Source: Polynucleobacter sp.
GTDB lineage: Bacteria; Pseudomonadota; Gammaproteobacteria; Burkholderiales; Burkholderiaceae
Direction: 5' to 3'
NCBI GenBank assembly: GCA_023257325.1
Contig: JALRCP010000179.1
Coordinates: 1 to 5,691 of the forward strand
Length of the DNA: 5,691 nucleotides
Shown here: one piece after another, positions 1 to 5,129 of the stretch
Position numbering within the stretch: position 1 is the first letter of the stretch
How the letters are laid out: every line of letters starts with the position of its first letter
Notes under the pieces: model-generated
Database searches by the model: none
What the model was told of the DNA's origin: nothing
What the model saw: the letters and a program-made list of their open reading frames with translations, nothing else
Program-made: the position numbers and the translations under genes

Positions 1-777
1 ATGGGTATTCTGAACGTCACACCCGATTCTTTCTCAGATGGTGGGCAGTACGCCAGCCGTGATGCTGCTCTTAGGCACGCGGAAGAGATGATTCATCAAG
101 GCGTTGAAATGATTGATGTAGGTGGAGAGTCCAGTCGTCCTGGATCTGAACCTTTGTCACTTCAAGAAGAATTAGATCGTGTGATGCCCATTTTGGAAGT
201 GTTAAAGAATGCACCGGTGGCGATTTCAGTCGACACCTATAAGTCCAAGGTCATGTCAGCCGCGATTGAATTAGGTGTTGATTGCATCAATGACATTTGG
301 GCTTTTAGACAAGCTCATGCGATTGAGGCCATTCAAAATAGTGCTTGTGGCGTGATGCTCATGCACATGCAAAAAGATCCCAGCACCATGCAATTTGACC
401 CTCACTACAAGGATGTGGTGGCTGAGGTGAATGGTTTTTTGATGGAGCGATGCGTGGTGCTTGAAGATGAAGGAATCGAGCGTGATCGATTGGCGATTGA
501 TCCAGGTTTTGGTTTTGGCAAAACGGTTGAGCACAACATGACCATGCTGGCTCACTTTCAGGAGTTCACAAGGCATGGCTTGCCTGTTGTGGCTGGTCTT
601 TCCAGAAAATCAAGTTTGGGTGTCATTACAGGCAAAGACATTGCTCATCGACAAACTGCCAGCGTGGCCGCTGCTTTGATGGCCCTAGATCGAGGTGCCA
701 AAGTGTTGCGAGTCCATGATGTGGATGCAACCATGGATGCTGTCAAAATTTGGGTTGCTGCCCAAGAATGCTTATAA
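1..777 (+). CDS. folP: Dihydropteroate synthase (DHPS), 5' end probably cut by the window
   Basis: Cytoplasmic folate-pathway enzyme that condenses dihydropterin pyrophosphate with p-aminobenzoate to 7,8-dihydropteroate; it is the sulfonamide target. All family motifs are visible in order: NVTPDSFSDGG (residues 5-15), DVGGESSRPG (39-48), VDTYK (77-81), NDIW (97-100), LMHMQ (120-124), DPGFGFGK (167-174), SRKSS (201-205) and RVHDV (237-241). Residues N5, D78, N97, D167, K203, R237 and H239 correspond to E. coli N22, D96, N115, D185, K221, R255 and H257. In E. coli the MGILNVTP stretch begins at residue 18, and the 258 residues here are short for the family, so the true start very likely lies upstream of base 1 and this ATG is an internal methionine. 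S45 stands where the common ESTRPG motif has threonine, a conservative change. glmM follows after 9 nt, which indicates co-transcription. Confidence 0.96.
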   Translation: MGILNVTPDSFSDGGQYASRDAALRHAEEMIHQGVEMIDVGGESSRPGSEPLSLQEELDRVMPILEVLKNAPVAISVDTYKSKVMSAAIELGVDCINDIWAFRQAHAIEAIQNSACGVMLMHMQKDPSTMQFDPHYKDVVAEVNGFLMERCVVLEDEGIERDRLAIDPGFGFGKTVEHNMTMLAHFQEFTRHGLPVVAGLSRKSSLGVITGKDIAHRQTASVAAALMALDRGAKVLRVHDVDATMDAVKIWVAAQECL

Positions 778-786
778 AATGCATAT

Positions 787-2124
787 ATGACACGTCAATA
801 TTTTGGAACAGATGGTATTCGAGGGGAAGTTGGAAAATTTCCGATTGTCCCTGAATTTGTGATGCGCTTAGGCTATGCAGCCGGACAGGTATTGGCTAAG
901 TCAAGTGGTCACGCAAAACCAACCGTATTGATTGGTAAAGATACACGGGTTTCAGGCTATCTATTAGAAGCGGCTCTGGAATCAGGTTTTTCCGCCGCTG
1001 GTGTGGATGTCATGTTGTGTGGTCCGATGCCAACCCCAGCGATTGCCTACTTAACCCGCGCTTTGCGCTTGTCAGCGGGGGTAGTGATTTCAGCGTCTCA
1101 CAATCCTTACCACGACAATGGCATCAAATTTTTCTCAGCCAATGGTGACAAGCTCGATGACGCTGTTGAGTTGCAAATCGAAGCTGCATTGAATGAACCC
1201 ATGAGCTGTGTTGATTCGGCTCATTTGGGTAAAGCAAAACGTCTTGATGATGCTGCCGGTCGTTACGTTGAATTTTGTAAAAGTACCTTCCCCAATCATT
1301 TGAACTTGCATGGTTTGAAGTTGGTGGTGGATTGTGCTCATGGTGCGGCCTATCACATTGCGCCGCACGTATTTCATGAGTTGGGTGCCGAAGTGATTGC
1401 GATTGGCGTTCAACCCAATGGAAAAAATATCAATGATGGTGTGGGAGCTACTTCACCCAAAGCCTTGATTGAAAAAGTCAAAGAAGAAAAAGCAGATTTA
1501 GGGATTGCTTTGGATGGTGACGCGGACCGTCTTCAGTTGGTTGATGCTCAGGGCAGATTATTCAATGGCGATGAACTTCTTTATTTGATTGCTAAAGCCA
1601 GAAAAGATGCTGGTGAGTCCATCCCAGGAGTGGTGGGAACCTTGATGACCAATATGGCGGTTGAGAAAGCGATTCAGGCTGAGGGTATTCAGTTTGAGCG
1701 AGCCAAGGTTGGCGATCGTTATGTTCTAGAGAAGCTCAAAGAAAACAATTGGCAATTGGGTGGTGAAGGCTCTGGCCATCTGATTTGTTTAGACAAGCAC
1801 ACCACGGGTGATGGCATCGTGGCAGCCTTGCAAGTATTGTCGGCCATGAGGCAGCAACACAAAACCTTGGCTCAGCTATTAGAAAAAATCAGCTTATTTC
1901 CGCAAACACTCATCAATGTGAAGTTTCAAGCGGGTTACGACTGGAAGTCTGATAGCAAGATGCAAGCGGCCATTACTCAAGCGGAGAAAAATCTCAATGG
2001 CAGTGGCCGTGTTTTGATACGACCATCAGGCACTGAACCTTTGCTCAGGGTGATGGTAGAAGCCAAAGATGCCAAACAAGCCCAAGAGCAAGCTGAGAAA
2101 ATAGCCCAGACTATCCCAGTCTAA
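787..2124 (+). CDS. glmM: Phosphoglucosamine mutase
   Basis: Converts glucosamine-6-phosphate to glucosamine-1-phosphate in the cytoplasm, on the way to UDP-GlcNAc for peptidoglycan and lipopolysaccharide. The 445 residues match the usual family length and show the four alpha-D-phosphohexomutase regions: FGTDGIRG near the N-terminus; the catalytic phosphoserine loop ISASHNP with S104 as the phosphorylated serine (E. coli S102); the Mg-binding loop DGDADR at 243-248 with D243, D245 and D247; the sugar-binding loop GEGSGH at 326-331; and the phosphate-binding loop RPSGTEP at 412-418. The start at 787 puts the FGTDGIRG motif at the expected distance. An ATG 8 nt earlier (779) reads only three codons before a stop. 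No clear Shine-Dalgarno sequence lies in the 9-nt gap after folP, so translational coupling to folP is likely. The folP-glmM pair is also found in E. coli and many other proteobacteria. Confidence 0.98.
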   Translation: MTRQYFGTDGIRGEVGKFPIVPEFVMRLGYAAGQVLAKSSGHAKPTVLIGKDTRVSGYLLEAALESGFSAAGVDVMLCGPMPTPAIAYLTRALRLSAGVVISASHNPYHDNGIKFFSANGDKLDDAVELQIEAALNEPMSCVDSAHLGKAKRLDDAAGRYVEFCKSTFPNHLNLHGLKLVVDCAHGAAYHIAPHVFHELGAEVIAIGVQPNGKNINDGVGATSPKALIEKVKEEKADLGIALDGDADRLQLVDAQGRLFNGDELLYLIAKARKDAGESIPGVVGTLMTNMAVEKAIQAEGIQFERAKVGDRYVLEKLKENNWQLGGEGSGHLICLDKHTTGDGIVAALQVLSAMRQQHKTLAQLLEKISLFPQTLINVKFQAGYDWKSDSKMQAAITQAEKNLNGSGRVLIRPSGTEPLLRVMVEAKDAKQAQEQAEKIAQTIPV

Positions 2125-2141
2125 AAAACTCGCTGAGTTTT
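2125..2141. terminator. Short AT-rich hairpin between convergent glmM and the minus-strand small gene
   Basis: Perfect 7-bp arms AAAACTC (2125-2131) and GAGTTTT (2135-2141) flank a GCT loop. The hairpin begins right after the glmM stop and ends one base before the stop codon of the convergent gene. On the plus strand a T/C-rich tract follows; on the minus strand the stem runs into a run of six T. It could serve both genes as a bidirectional intrinsic terminator. The stem is short and AT-rich, so strength is uncertain. Confidence 0.55.
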
Positions 2142-2142
2142 C

Positions 2143-2340
2143 TTACTTCTTTTTCTTCTTTTTATCTTTTTTCTTGGACTTCTTCTCTAGTTTGTCTTTA
2201 TTGCCATTGGCATAAACGCACCACTTTTTGATTTCTTCCAAGAGTTCTTCAAGATCCTCGTAGGGCAGGGCTTTAAAATCAATCAAGCCAATCGAGCCCG
2301 TTTCTTGTAATTGTTTGACAGCATCTTCATATGTGTACAT
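2143..2340 (-). CDS. Small hypothetical protein with lysine-rich C-terminal tail
   Basis: A 65-residue protein of unknown function; I do not recognise the family. Residues 1-20 (MYTYEDAVKQLQ...) look like a short amphipathic helix and turn. Residues 26-41 are strongly acidic and probably helical (LPYEDLEELLEEIKKW). From residue 48 on the sequence is almost only lysine with a few Asp, Glu and Ser, ending in six lysines. There is one cysteine (C42), no signal peptide and no membrane segment. Reality of the gene is supported by a good Shine-Dalgarno sequence (AAGGGGGAG, bases 2346-2354 read on the minus strand) at 5-nt spacing, a perfect TTGACA upstream, a hairpin just after the stop, and lack of overlap with neighbours. 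The charged tail could bind nucleic acid or ribosomes, but that is a guess. It is divergent from the ars operon and may be unrelated to it. Confidence 0.7.
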   Translation of the reverse strand: MYTYEDAVKQLQETGSIGLIDFKALPYEDLEELLEEIKKWCVYANGNKDKLEKKSKKKDKKKKKK

Positions 2341-2390
2341 AAGTACTCCCCCTTAACTACTTAATTTGCATGGAGTTTCAGGCAGGGAGA

Positions 2391-2396
2391 TGTCAA
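2391..2396 (-). promoter_or_regulatory. Candidate -35 box of the minus-strand small gene
   Basis: Reading the minus strand, a perfect TTGACA lies about 50 bases upstream of the ATG at 2340. No convincing -10 box is found at 16-18 bp spacing (the best hexamer there is CATGCA), so this is only half a sigma-70 promoter by eye and may be chance or rely on other contacts. Confidence 0.3.
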
Positions 2397-2448
2397 TTTC
2401 AAGACAAATAAGGCAATTCATAAAAAATTCATTCAATTGCCATTGCCC

Positions 2449-2463
2449 CTGAAAGAGTTTCAG
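2449..2463. repeat. Small inverted repeat CTGAAA-GAG-TTTCAG
   Basis: Perfect 6-bp arms separated by 3 bp, in the intergenic region between the minus-strand small gene and arsR. Its right half, GAGTTTCAG, occurs again in the same orientation at 2373-2381, near the start of the divergent gene. It may be a protein-binding site shared by both promoters or a chance repeat. It differs from the larger palindrome at the arsR start. Confidence 0.3.
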
Positions 2464-2486
2464 AAAACCGTCATCAAATTGTCATT

Positions 2487-2508
2487 TATTTCCATTATTA
2501 TGGAAATA
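2487..2508. promoter_or_regulatory. Probable ArsR operator overlapping the arsR -10 region and start codon
   Basis: A perfect 9-bp inverted repeat, TATTTCCAT and ATGGAAATA, with a 4-bp spacer TATT. The last base of the right arm is the A of the arsR ATG. A dimeric ArsR/SmtB repressor binds symmetric sites of this size, and autoregulation from such a site is usual in the family, so this is the natural operator candidate. It also contains the best -10 hexamer of the region (TATTAT, 2496-2501). Binding here would block both RNA polymerase and the translation start region. Confidence 0.6.
2496..2501 (+). promoter_or_regulatory. Candidate -10 box of the ars operon
   Basis: TATTAT matches the sigma-70 -10 consensus at five of six positions and lies inside the inverted repeat. 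Standard spacing to the transcription start would place +1 at about 2508, the first base of the arsR start codon. The sequence 17 bp upstream (ATCAAA) is a poor -35. A better hexamer, TTGTCA (2479-2484), is only 11 bp away, too close. The promoter is therefore tentative. Confidence 0.4.
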
Positions 2509-2843
2509 TGAAAAATACAGATGCCGTTCATTCGTTTCTCGCCTTAGGTCAAGAATCAAGACTCAATATCTTTCGCCTCATTGTTCAAAGAGGTGCGGAG
2601 GGTGTTACGCCAACCGAAATTAAAGAAAGTTTGGGAATTCCAGCTGCGACCTTGTCTTTTCATCTCAAAGAACTCTATCAAGCCAATTTAATTTTGGTCG
2701 AGAGACAAAGTAGAAATCTCATTTATAGACCCAATGCCAATCAAGTAACTGAGTTAATGGATTTCCTACTCTTTAATTGTTGTGGTGGTCAATCGTGTGA
2801 AACAAAATCAGTTCAAACAAATATCGTTGGAGAAAAATCATGA
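2508..2843 (+). CDS. arsR: ArsR/SmtB-family As(III)-responsive repressor with C-terminal cysteine site
   Basis: Dimeric winged-helix repressor expected to hold the ars operon off until As(III) binds. The 111 residues are typical for the family. Residues 8-27 form the opening helix (ALGQESRLNIFRLI). The helix-turn-helix spans about 33-57 with the recognition helix around PAATLSFHLKEL, and the wing lies at about 60-75. The ELCVCDL cysteine motif of E. coli plasmid ArsR is absent; the matching helix reads TEIKESLGI. Cysteines occur only near the C-terminus: C91, C92 and C97 in NCCGGQSC. This resembles the C95/C96/C102 arrangement described for Acidithiobacillus ferrooxidans ArsR, so As(III) is the likely ligand. 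No good Shine-Dalgarno sequence precedes the ATG (only GGAAAT, too close), and no in-frame alternative start lies near. The stop overlaps the next start by 4 nt (ATGA). Confidence 0.93.
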   Translation: MKNTDAVHSFLALGQESRLNIFRLIVQRGAEGVTPTEIKESLGIPAATLSFHLKELYQANLILVERQSRNLIYRPNANQVTELMDFLLFNCCGGQSCETKSVQTNIVGEKS

Positions 2844-3325
2844 AGCGCATGCATATTCACGTGGGTGTCAAAAATTTAAAAGAAAGCATTACTTTTTATT
2901 CAAAAATGTTCGCCACAGCGCCAACCATTGAAAAAACTGATTACGCCAAATGGCAATTAGAAGATCCAAAAATCAATTTTGCAATTTCTGCCAGAGGTGC
3001 CGCAGAAGGTCTTAATCACTTGGGGATTCAGGTCGAGGATGCCCAAGAGCTCTCTGACATGAAAGCGCGCTTGGATACGCTTCAGGCTAATTTGGTCGAG
3101 GAAGAGGGAACTGCCTGTTGTTATGCAAAGTCAGATAAATATTGGGTGAATGACCCATCAGGCATTCCTTGGGAGACATTCCACACCTTGGATTCGATTC
3201 CGGTATTCAATGAGTCATCTGATGCGGTTGAGGCTGCCAGTGCGTGCTGTGTGCCATCAGCAGTCAATTCAGTGGCCACCGTATCGATTGGATCCATCTC
3301 GAAAAAGGCCAATCGTTGTGCATAA
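2840..3325 (+). CDS. arsI: ArsI/CadI-family VOC metalloenzyme (probable C-As lyase)
   Basis: Vicinal-oxygen-chelate fold protein of 161 residues. ArsI is a non-haem Fe(II) dioxygenase that cleaves the carbon-arsenic bond of trivalent methylarsenite and aromatic arsenicals to give As(III); relatives are annotated as CadI, cadmium-inducible protein. Visible features are the opening strand MHIHVGVKNLKESITFY, the likely metal ligands H5, H60 (LNHLGIQV) and E112 (PWETFHT), and the vicinal cysteine pair C93-C94 (TACCYAKSDK). These match Thermomonospora curvata ArsI H5, H62, E115 and C96-C97 in order and spacing. After about residue 118 comes a low-complexity tail with another pair, C136-C137, and C160 next to the C-terminus. 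The start overlaps the arsR stop (ATGA) and has a good Shine-Dalgarno sequence (GGAGA, 2829-2833, 6-nt spacing). Fold and family are secure; the substrate (organoarsenical or only metal stress) is inferred from the residues and operon. Confidence 0.88.
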   Translation: MKRMHIHVGVKNLKESITFYSKMFATAPTIEKTDYAKWQLEDPKINFAISARGAAEGLNHLGIQVEDAQELSDMKARLDTLQANLVEEEGTACCYAKSDKYWVNDPSGIPWETFHTLDSIPVFNESSDAVEAASACCVPSAVNSVATVSIGSISKKANRCA

Positions 3326-3385
3326 GAACTGAACCGAATTACTTACTTTAATGATTAATCTCATCCATTCTCTAGGAAATTATTG

Positions 3386-3877
3386 ATGAAAAAATACAAC
3401 ATCCTTTTTTTATGCACACACAACTCTGCTCGCTCTGTTTTGGGTGAAGCGATTGCTTCGACTCACCAAAGTGGCCGATTCATTGGTTATTCAGCAGGCT
3501 CAACCCCTGGCACCAAGGTCAATCCATTTGCAGCTGAGCTTGCTAAAGAAATGGGCTACCCAGAAGACAAACTCAGATCAAAAAGTTGGGATGAGTATGG
3601 TCAGCCAGATGCTCCTCAAATGGACTTCATCATCACTGTCTGTGATAACGCTGCAGGAGAACAATGTCCATTCTGGCCAGGTAAGCCTGCGACGGCTCAT
3701 TGGGGCTATCCAGATCCATCGCAAGTGCAAGGCACTGATGATGATAAGCGACGCGCATTCAGGGAGGTGATGGTGGGTTTGAGAAAGCGCATCGATATCT
3801 TGGCTGCCATGCCACTTGAGAAACTTGATGCCATGAGCATTCAGGCTGAGCTCAAGAAGCTCGCTGAAGTTAAATAA
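3386..3877 (+). CDS. arsC: Arsenate reductase, low-molecular-weight phosphatase fold
   Basis: Cytoplasmic enzyme reducing arsenate to arsenite for export. The P-loop CTHNSARS gives C10 and R16 at the same positions as in Staphylococcus pI258 ArsC. The redox pair is C86 and C94 (TVCDNAAGEQC), and D110 in HWGYPDP fits the general acid. The 163 residues belong to the LMW-PTP-like class, not to the glutaredoxin-linked E. coli R773 class. The cysteine pair is spaced C-x7-C, one residue longer than the C82-x6-C89 of pI258, so the thiol partner (thioredoxin or glutathione/glutaredoxin) cannot be read from sequence. The ATG at 3386 is preferred to an in-frame TTG at 3383, because AGGAAA (3374-3379) is 6 nt from the ATG but only 3 nt from the TTG. 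It lies 60 nt after arsI with no terminator between, so it is probably in the same operon. Confidence 0.95.
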   Translation: MKKYNILFLCTHNSARSVLGEAIASTHQSGRFIGYSAGSTPGTKVNPFAAELAKEMGYPEDKLRSKSWDEYGQPDAPQMDFIITVCDNAAGEQCPFWPGKPATAHWGYPDPSQVQGTDDDKRRAFREVMVGLRKRIDILAAMPLEKLDAMSIQAELKKLAEVK

Positions 3878-3914
3878 GAAATAACAGAAACTAAGTCAAA
3901 TAGAAAGAAACTCC

Positions 3915-4928
3915 ATGGGTTTATTTGAGCGTTACTTAACAGTTTGGGTGGCCTTGGCCATCGTTTTAGGTGTGATCCTTGGCGTATGGATGCCAGGAGT
4001 GTTCCAAACTATTGCTGCCATTGAATTTGCGAGTGTCAACTTGGTGGTGGCAGTGCTTATTTGGGTCATGATTTATCCGATGATGGTTCAGATTGATTGG
4101 TCGGCGGTAAGAGATGTGGGTAAGAAACCAGCTGGCTTGATGCTGACCATTGTGGTGAACTGGTTGATTAAGCCATTCACCATGGCTGCCCTGGGCGTTC
4201 TTTTCTTTGAATACATTTTCGCTGGCTGGGTCAGCCCCAAAGATGCCTCTGAATACATTGCCGGCATGATTTTATTGGGTGTAGCTCCATGTACAGCGAT
4301 GGTTTTTGTGTGGAGTCAGTTGGTCAAAGGAGACCCTAACTACACCTTGGTGCAGGTTTCAGTCAATGACTTGATCATGGTCGTTGCTTTTGCTCCGATT
4401 GCTGCATTCTTATTGGGCGTGACCAATGTCACCGTACCTTGGGAAACTTTACTTTTATCAACGGTACTTTATGTTGTTTTACCCTTACTGGCTGGCATGG
4501 CAACACGCAGTGTTTTGCAAAAGAAATCATCCGCTGCCATTGCTGCATTTGTGGCAAGTATCAAACCAGCATCTATCATCGGTTTGATTTCAACGGTAGT
4601 TCTCTTGTTTGCTTTCCAAGCGCAAACCATCATTGACCAACCCACAGTGATTCTATTGATTGCCATTCCTTTGATCATTCAAACCTATGGCATTTTCTTT
4701 GTGACCTATTGGGGGGCGCAGTTACTCAAGTTGCCGCATCAAGTAGCCGGCCCTGCTTGTTTGATTGGTACTTCCAATTTCTTTGAATTAGCTGTGGCAG
4801 TAGCGATTTCATTATTTGGTTTGAACTCAGGGGCAGCCCTAGCAACAGTGGTCGGTGTTTTGGTGGAAGTTCCTGTGATGTTGTCCTTGGTGGCCTTGGT
4901 CAATCATTGGGGTAAAAAAGCGTCATAA
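3915..4928 (+). CDS. acr3: Acr3-family arsenite efflux permease
   Basis: Inner-membrane secondary transporter that exports As(OH)3, the product of ArsC. The 337 residues are typical of bacterial Acr3. About ten hydrophobic segments can be drawn, near residues 9-29, 40-58, 72-97, 114-136, 146-167, 177-196, 218-236, 243-266, 277-301 and 305-329. Family signatures are the opening [14 protein letters not shown], the fourth-helix [11 protein letters not shown] with the conserved cysteine C126 (matching the essential C138 of Alkaliphilus Acr3), [15 protein letters not shown] with E291 in helix 9, and [10 protein letters not shown] with E318 in helix 10. It is unrelated to the 12-helix ArsB pump, although databases often label both arsB. 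The Shine-Dalgarno sequence is weak (AGAAAGAAA, 3902-3910). It lies 37 nt after arsC and is the last gene before the strong terminator. Confidence 0.97.
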   Translation: MGLFERYLTVWVALAIVLGVILGVWMPGVFQTIAAIEFASVNLVVAVLIWVMIYPMMVQIDWSAVRDVGKKPAGLMLTIVVNWLIKPFTMAALGVLFFEYIFAGWVSPKDASEYIAGMILLGVAPCTAMVFVWSQLVKGDPNYTLVQVSVNDLIMVVAFAPIAAFLLGVTNVTVPWETLLLSTVLYVVLPLLAGMATRSVLQKKSSAAIAAFVASIKPASIIGLISTVVLLFAFQAQTIIDQPTVILLIAIPLIIQTYGIFFVTYWGAQLLKLPHQVAGPACLIGTSNFFELAVAVAISLFGLNSGAALATVVGVLVEVPVMLSLVALVNHWGKKAS

Positions 4929-4957
4929 AGACCATAAAACAAGTGATTTTTGTCCTA

Positions 4958-4986
4958 AAAATGCCCTTTGAACCAAAGGGCATTTT
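4958..4986 (+). terminator. Strong intrinsic terminator of the ars operon
   Basis: A perfect 13-bp stem (left arm 4958-4970, right arm 4974-4986; core TGCCCTTTG pairs with CAAAGGGCA) closes a 3-nt AAC loop. The end of the stem and following bases are T-rich (TTTTATTTTA). It starts 29 nt after the acr3 stop. The A-rich left foot means it could also stop transcription coming from the right. It separates the ars operon from the pst promoter. Confidence 0.9.
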
Positions 4987-4990
4987 ATTT

Positions 4991-5037
4991 TAAATCATTG
5001 ATTTAATTGAATATTAATAACTATTGATGTAATCAAT
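4991..5037. repeat. Two AT-rich palindromes upstream of the pst promoter
   Basis: TAAATCA-T-TGATTTA (4991-5005, 7-bp arms) and ATTGAT-GTA-ATCAAT (5023-5037, 6-bp arms) lie between the ars terminator and the Pho box, sharing the half-site TTGAT. They may be binding sites for a regulator or only features of AT-rich promoter DNA. No known consensus was matched. Confidence 0.35.
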
Positions 5038-5051
5038 CCAGCTATTTGCCA

Positions 5052-5069
5052 ATGTCACAAAACTTTCAT
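5052..5069 (+). promoter_or_regulatory. Pho box (PhoB-binding site) of the pst operon
   Basis: Two half-sites, TGTCAC (5053-5058) and TTTCAT (5064-5069), are spaced exactly 11 bp start to start, with AAAAC between them. This closely follows the PhoB consensus of two CTGTCAT-like repeats at 11-bp period. In Pho promoters the box replaces the -35 region, and a weak -10 follows about 10 bp downstream. Here TAAAGT (5080-5085, four of six matches) or TAGGTA (5076-5081) would serve. It indicates induction of pstS on phosphate starvation through PhoR-PhoB. Confidence 0.75.
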
Positions 5070-5090
5070 AAAGAGTAGGTAAAGTCCCTC

Positions 5091-5129
5091 ATGTCGCGTT
5101 GTGCGGCATTGAATGAGGAAAAAATATGA
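5091..5129 (+). other. Possible 12-codon upstream reading frame in the pstS leader
   Basis: ATG at 5091 opens a frame reading [12 protein letters not shown] and ends with TGA at 5127-5129, overlapping the pstS ATG by the classical 4-nt ATGA. The pstS Shine-Dalgarno sequence lies inside it. No clear Shine-Dalgarno sequence precedes its own ATG at normal distance. It could be a coupled leader peptide or chance. Confidence 0.25.

Noticed and set aside
271..576. Open frame antisense to folP on the minus strand
   Set aside because: It lies wholly inside folP, whose full motif set is clear; the translated product has no recognisable domain and no ribosome site was seen.
1135..1413. Open frame antisense to glmM on the minus strand
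   Set aside because: It is fully within the well-conserved glmM coding sequence and has no family features of its own.
2840..3325. Plain glyoxalase I (lactoylglutathione lyase)
   Set aside because: The vicinal cysteine pair, the H/H/E ligand pattern and the position between arsR and arsC point to the ArsI/CadI group.
3121..3332. Open frames on both strands inside the 3' part of the ArsI-like gene
   Set aside because: They are shadows of the real frame, which carries the conserved metal ligands and cysteines; their products look random.
3383..3385. TTG as an arsC start, three bases before the ATG
   Set aside because: The Shine-Dalgarno sequence AGGAAA is correctly spaced for the ATG at 3386 but too close for the TTG, and the ATG places the P-loop cysteine at position 10 as in known ArsC.
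3326..3385. Separate promoter or terminator between the ArsI-like gene and arsC
   Set aside because: The 60-base gap has no hairpin with a T run and no paired -35/-10 boxes; only the arsC ribosome site is visible.
4439..4678. Overlapping frames on both strands within acr3
   Set aside because: Both lie inside a conserved membrane-protein frame and have no start signals or domain features.
5031..5043. IHF site beginning AATCAA upstream of pstS
   Set aside because: The first half fits, but the TTR part of the consensus is absent at the required distance.
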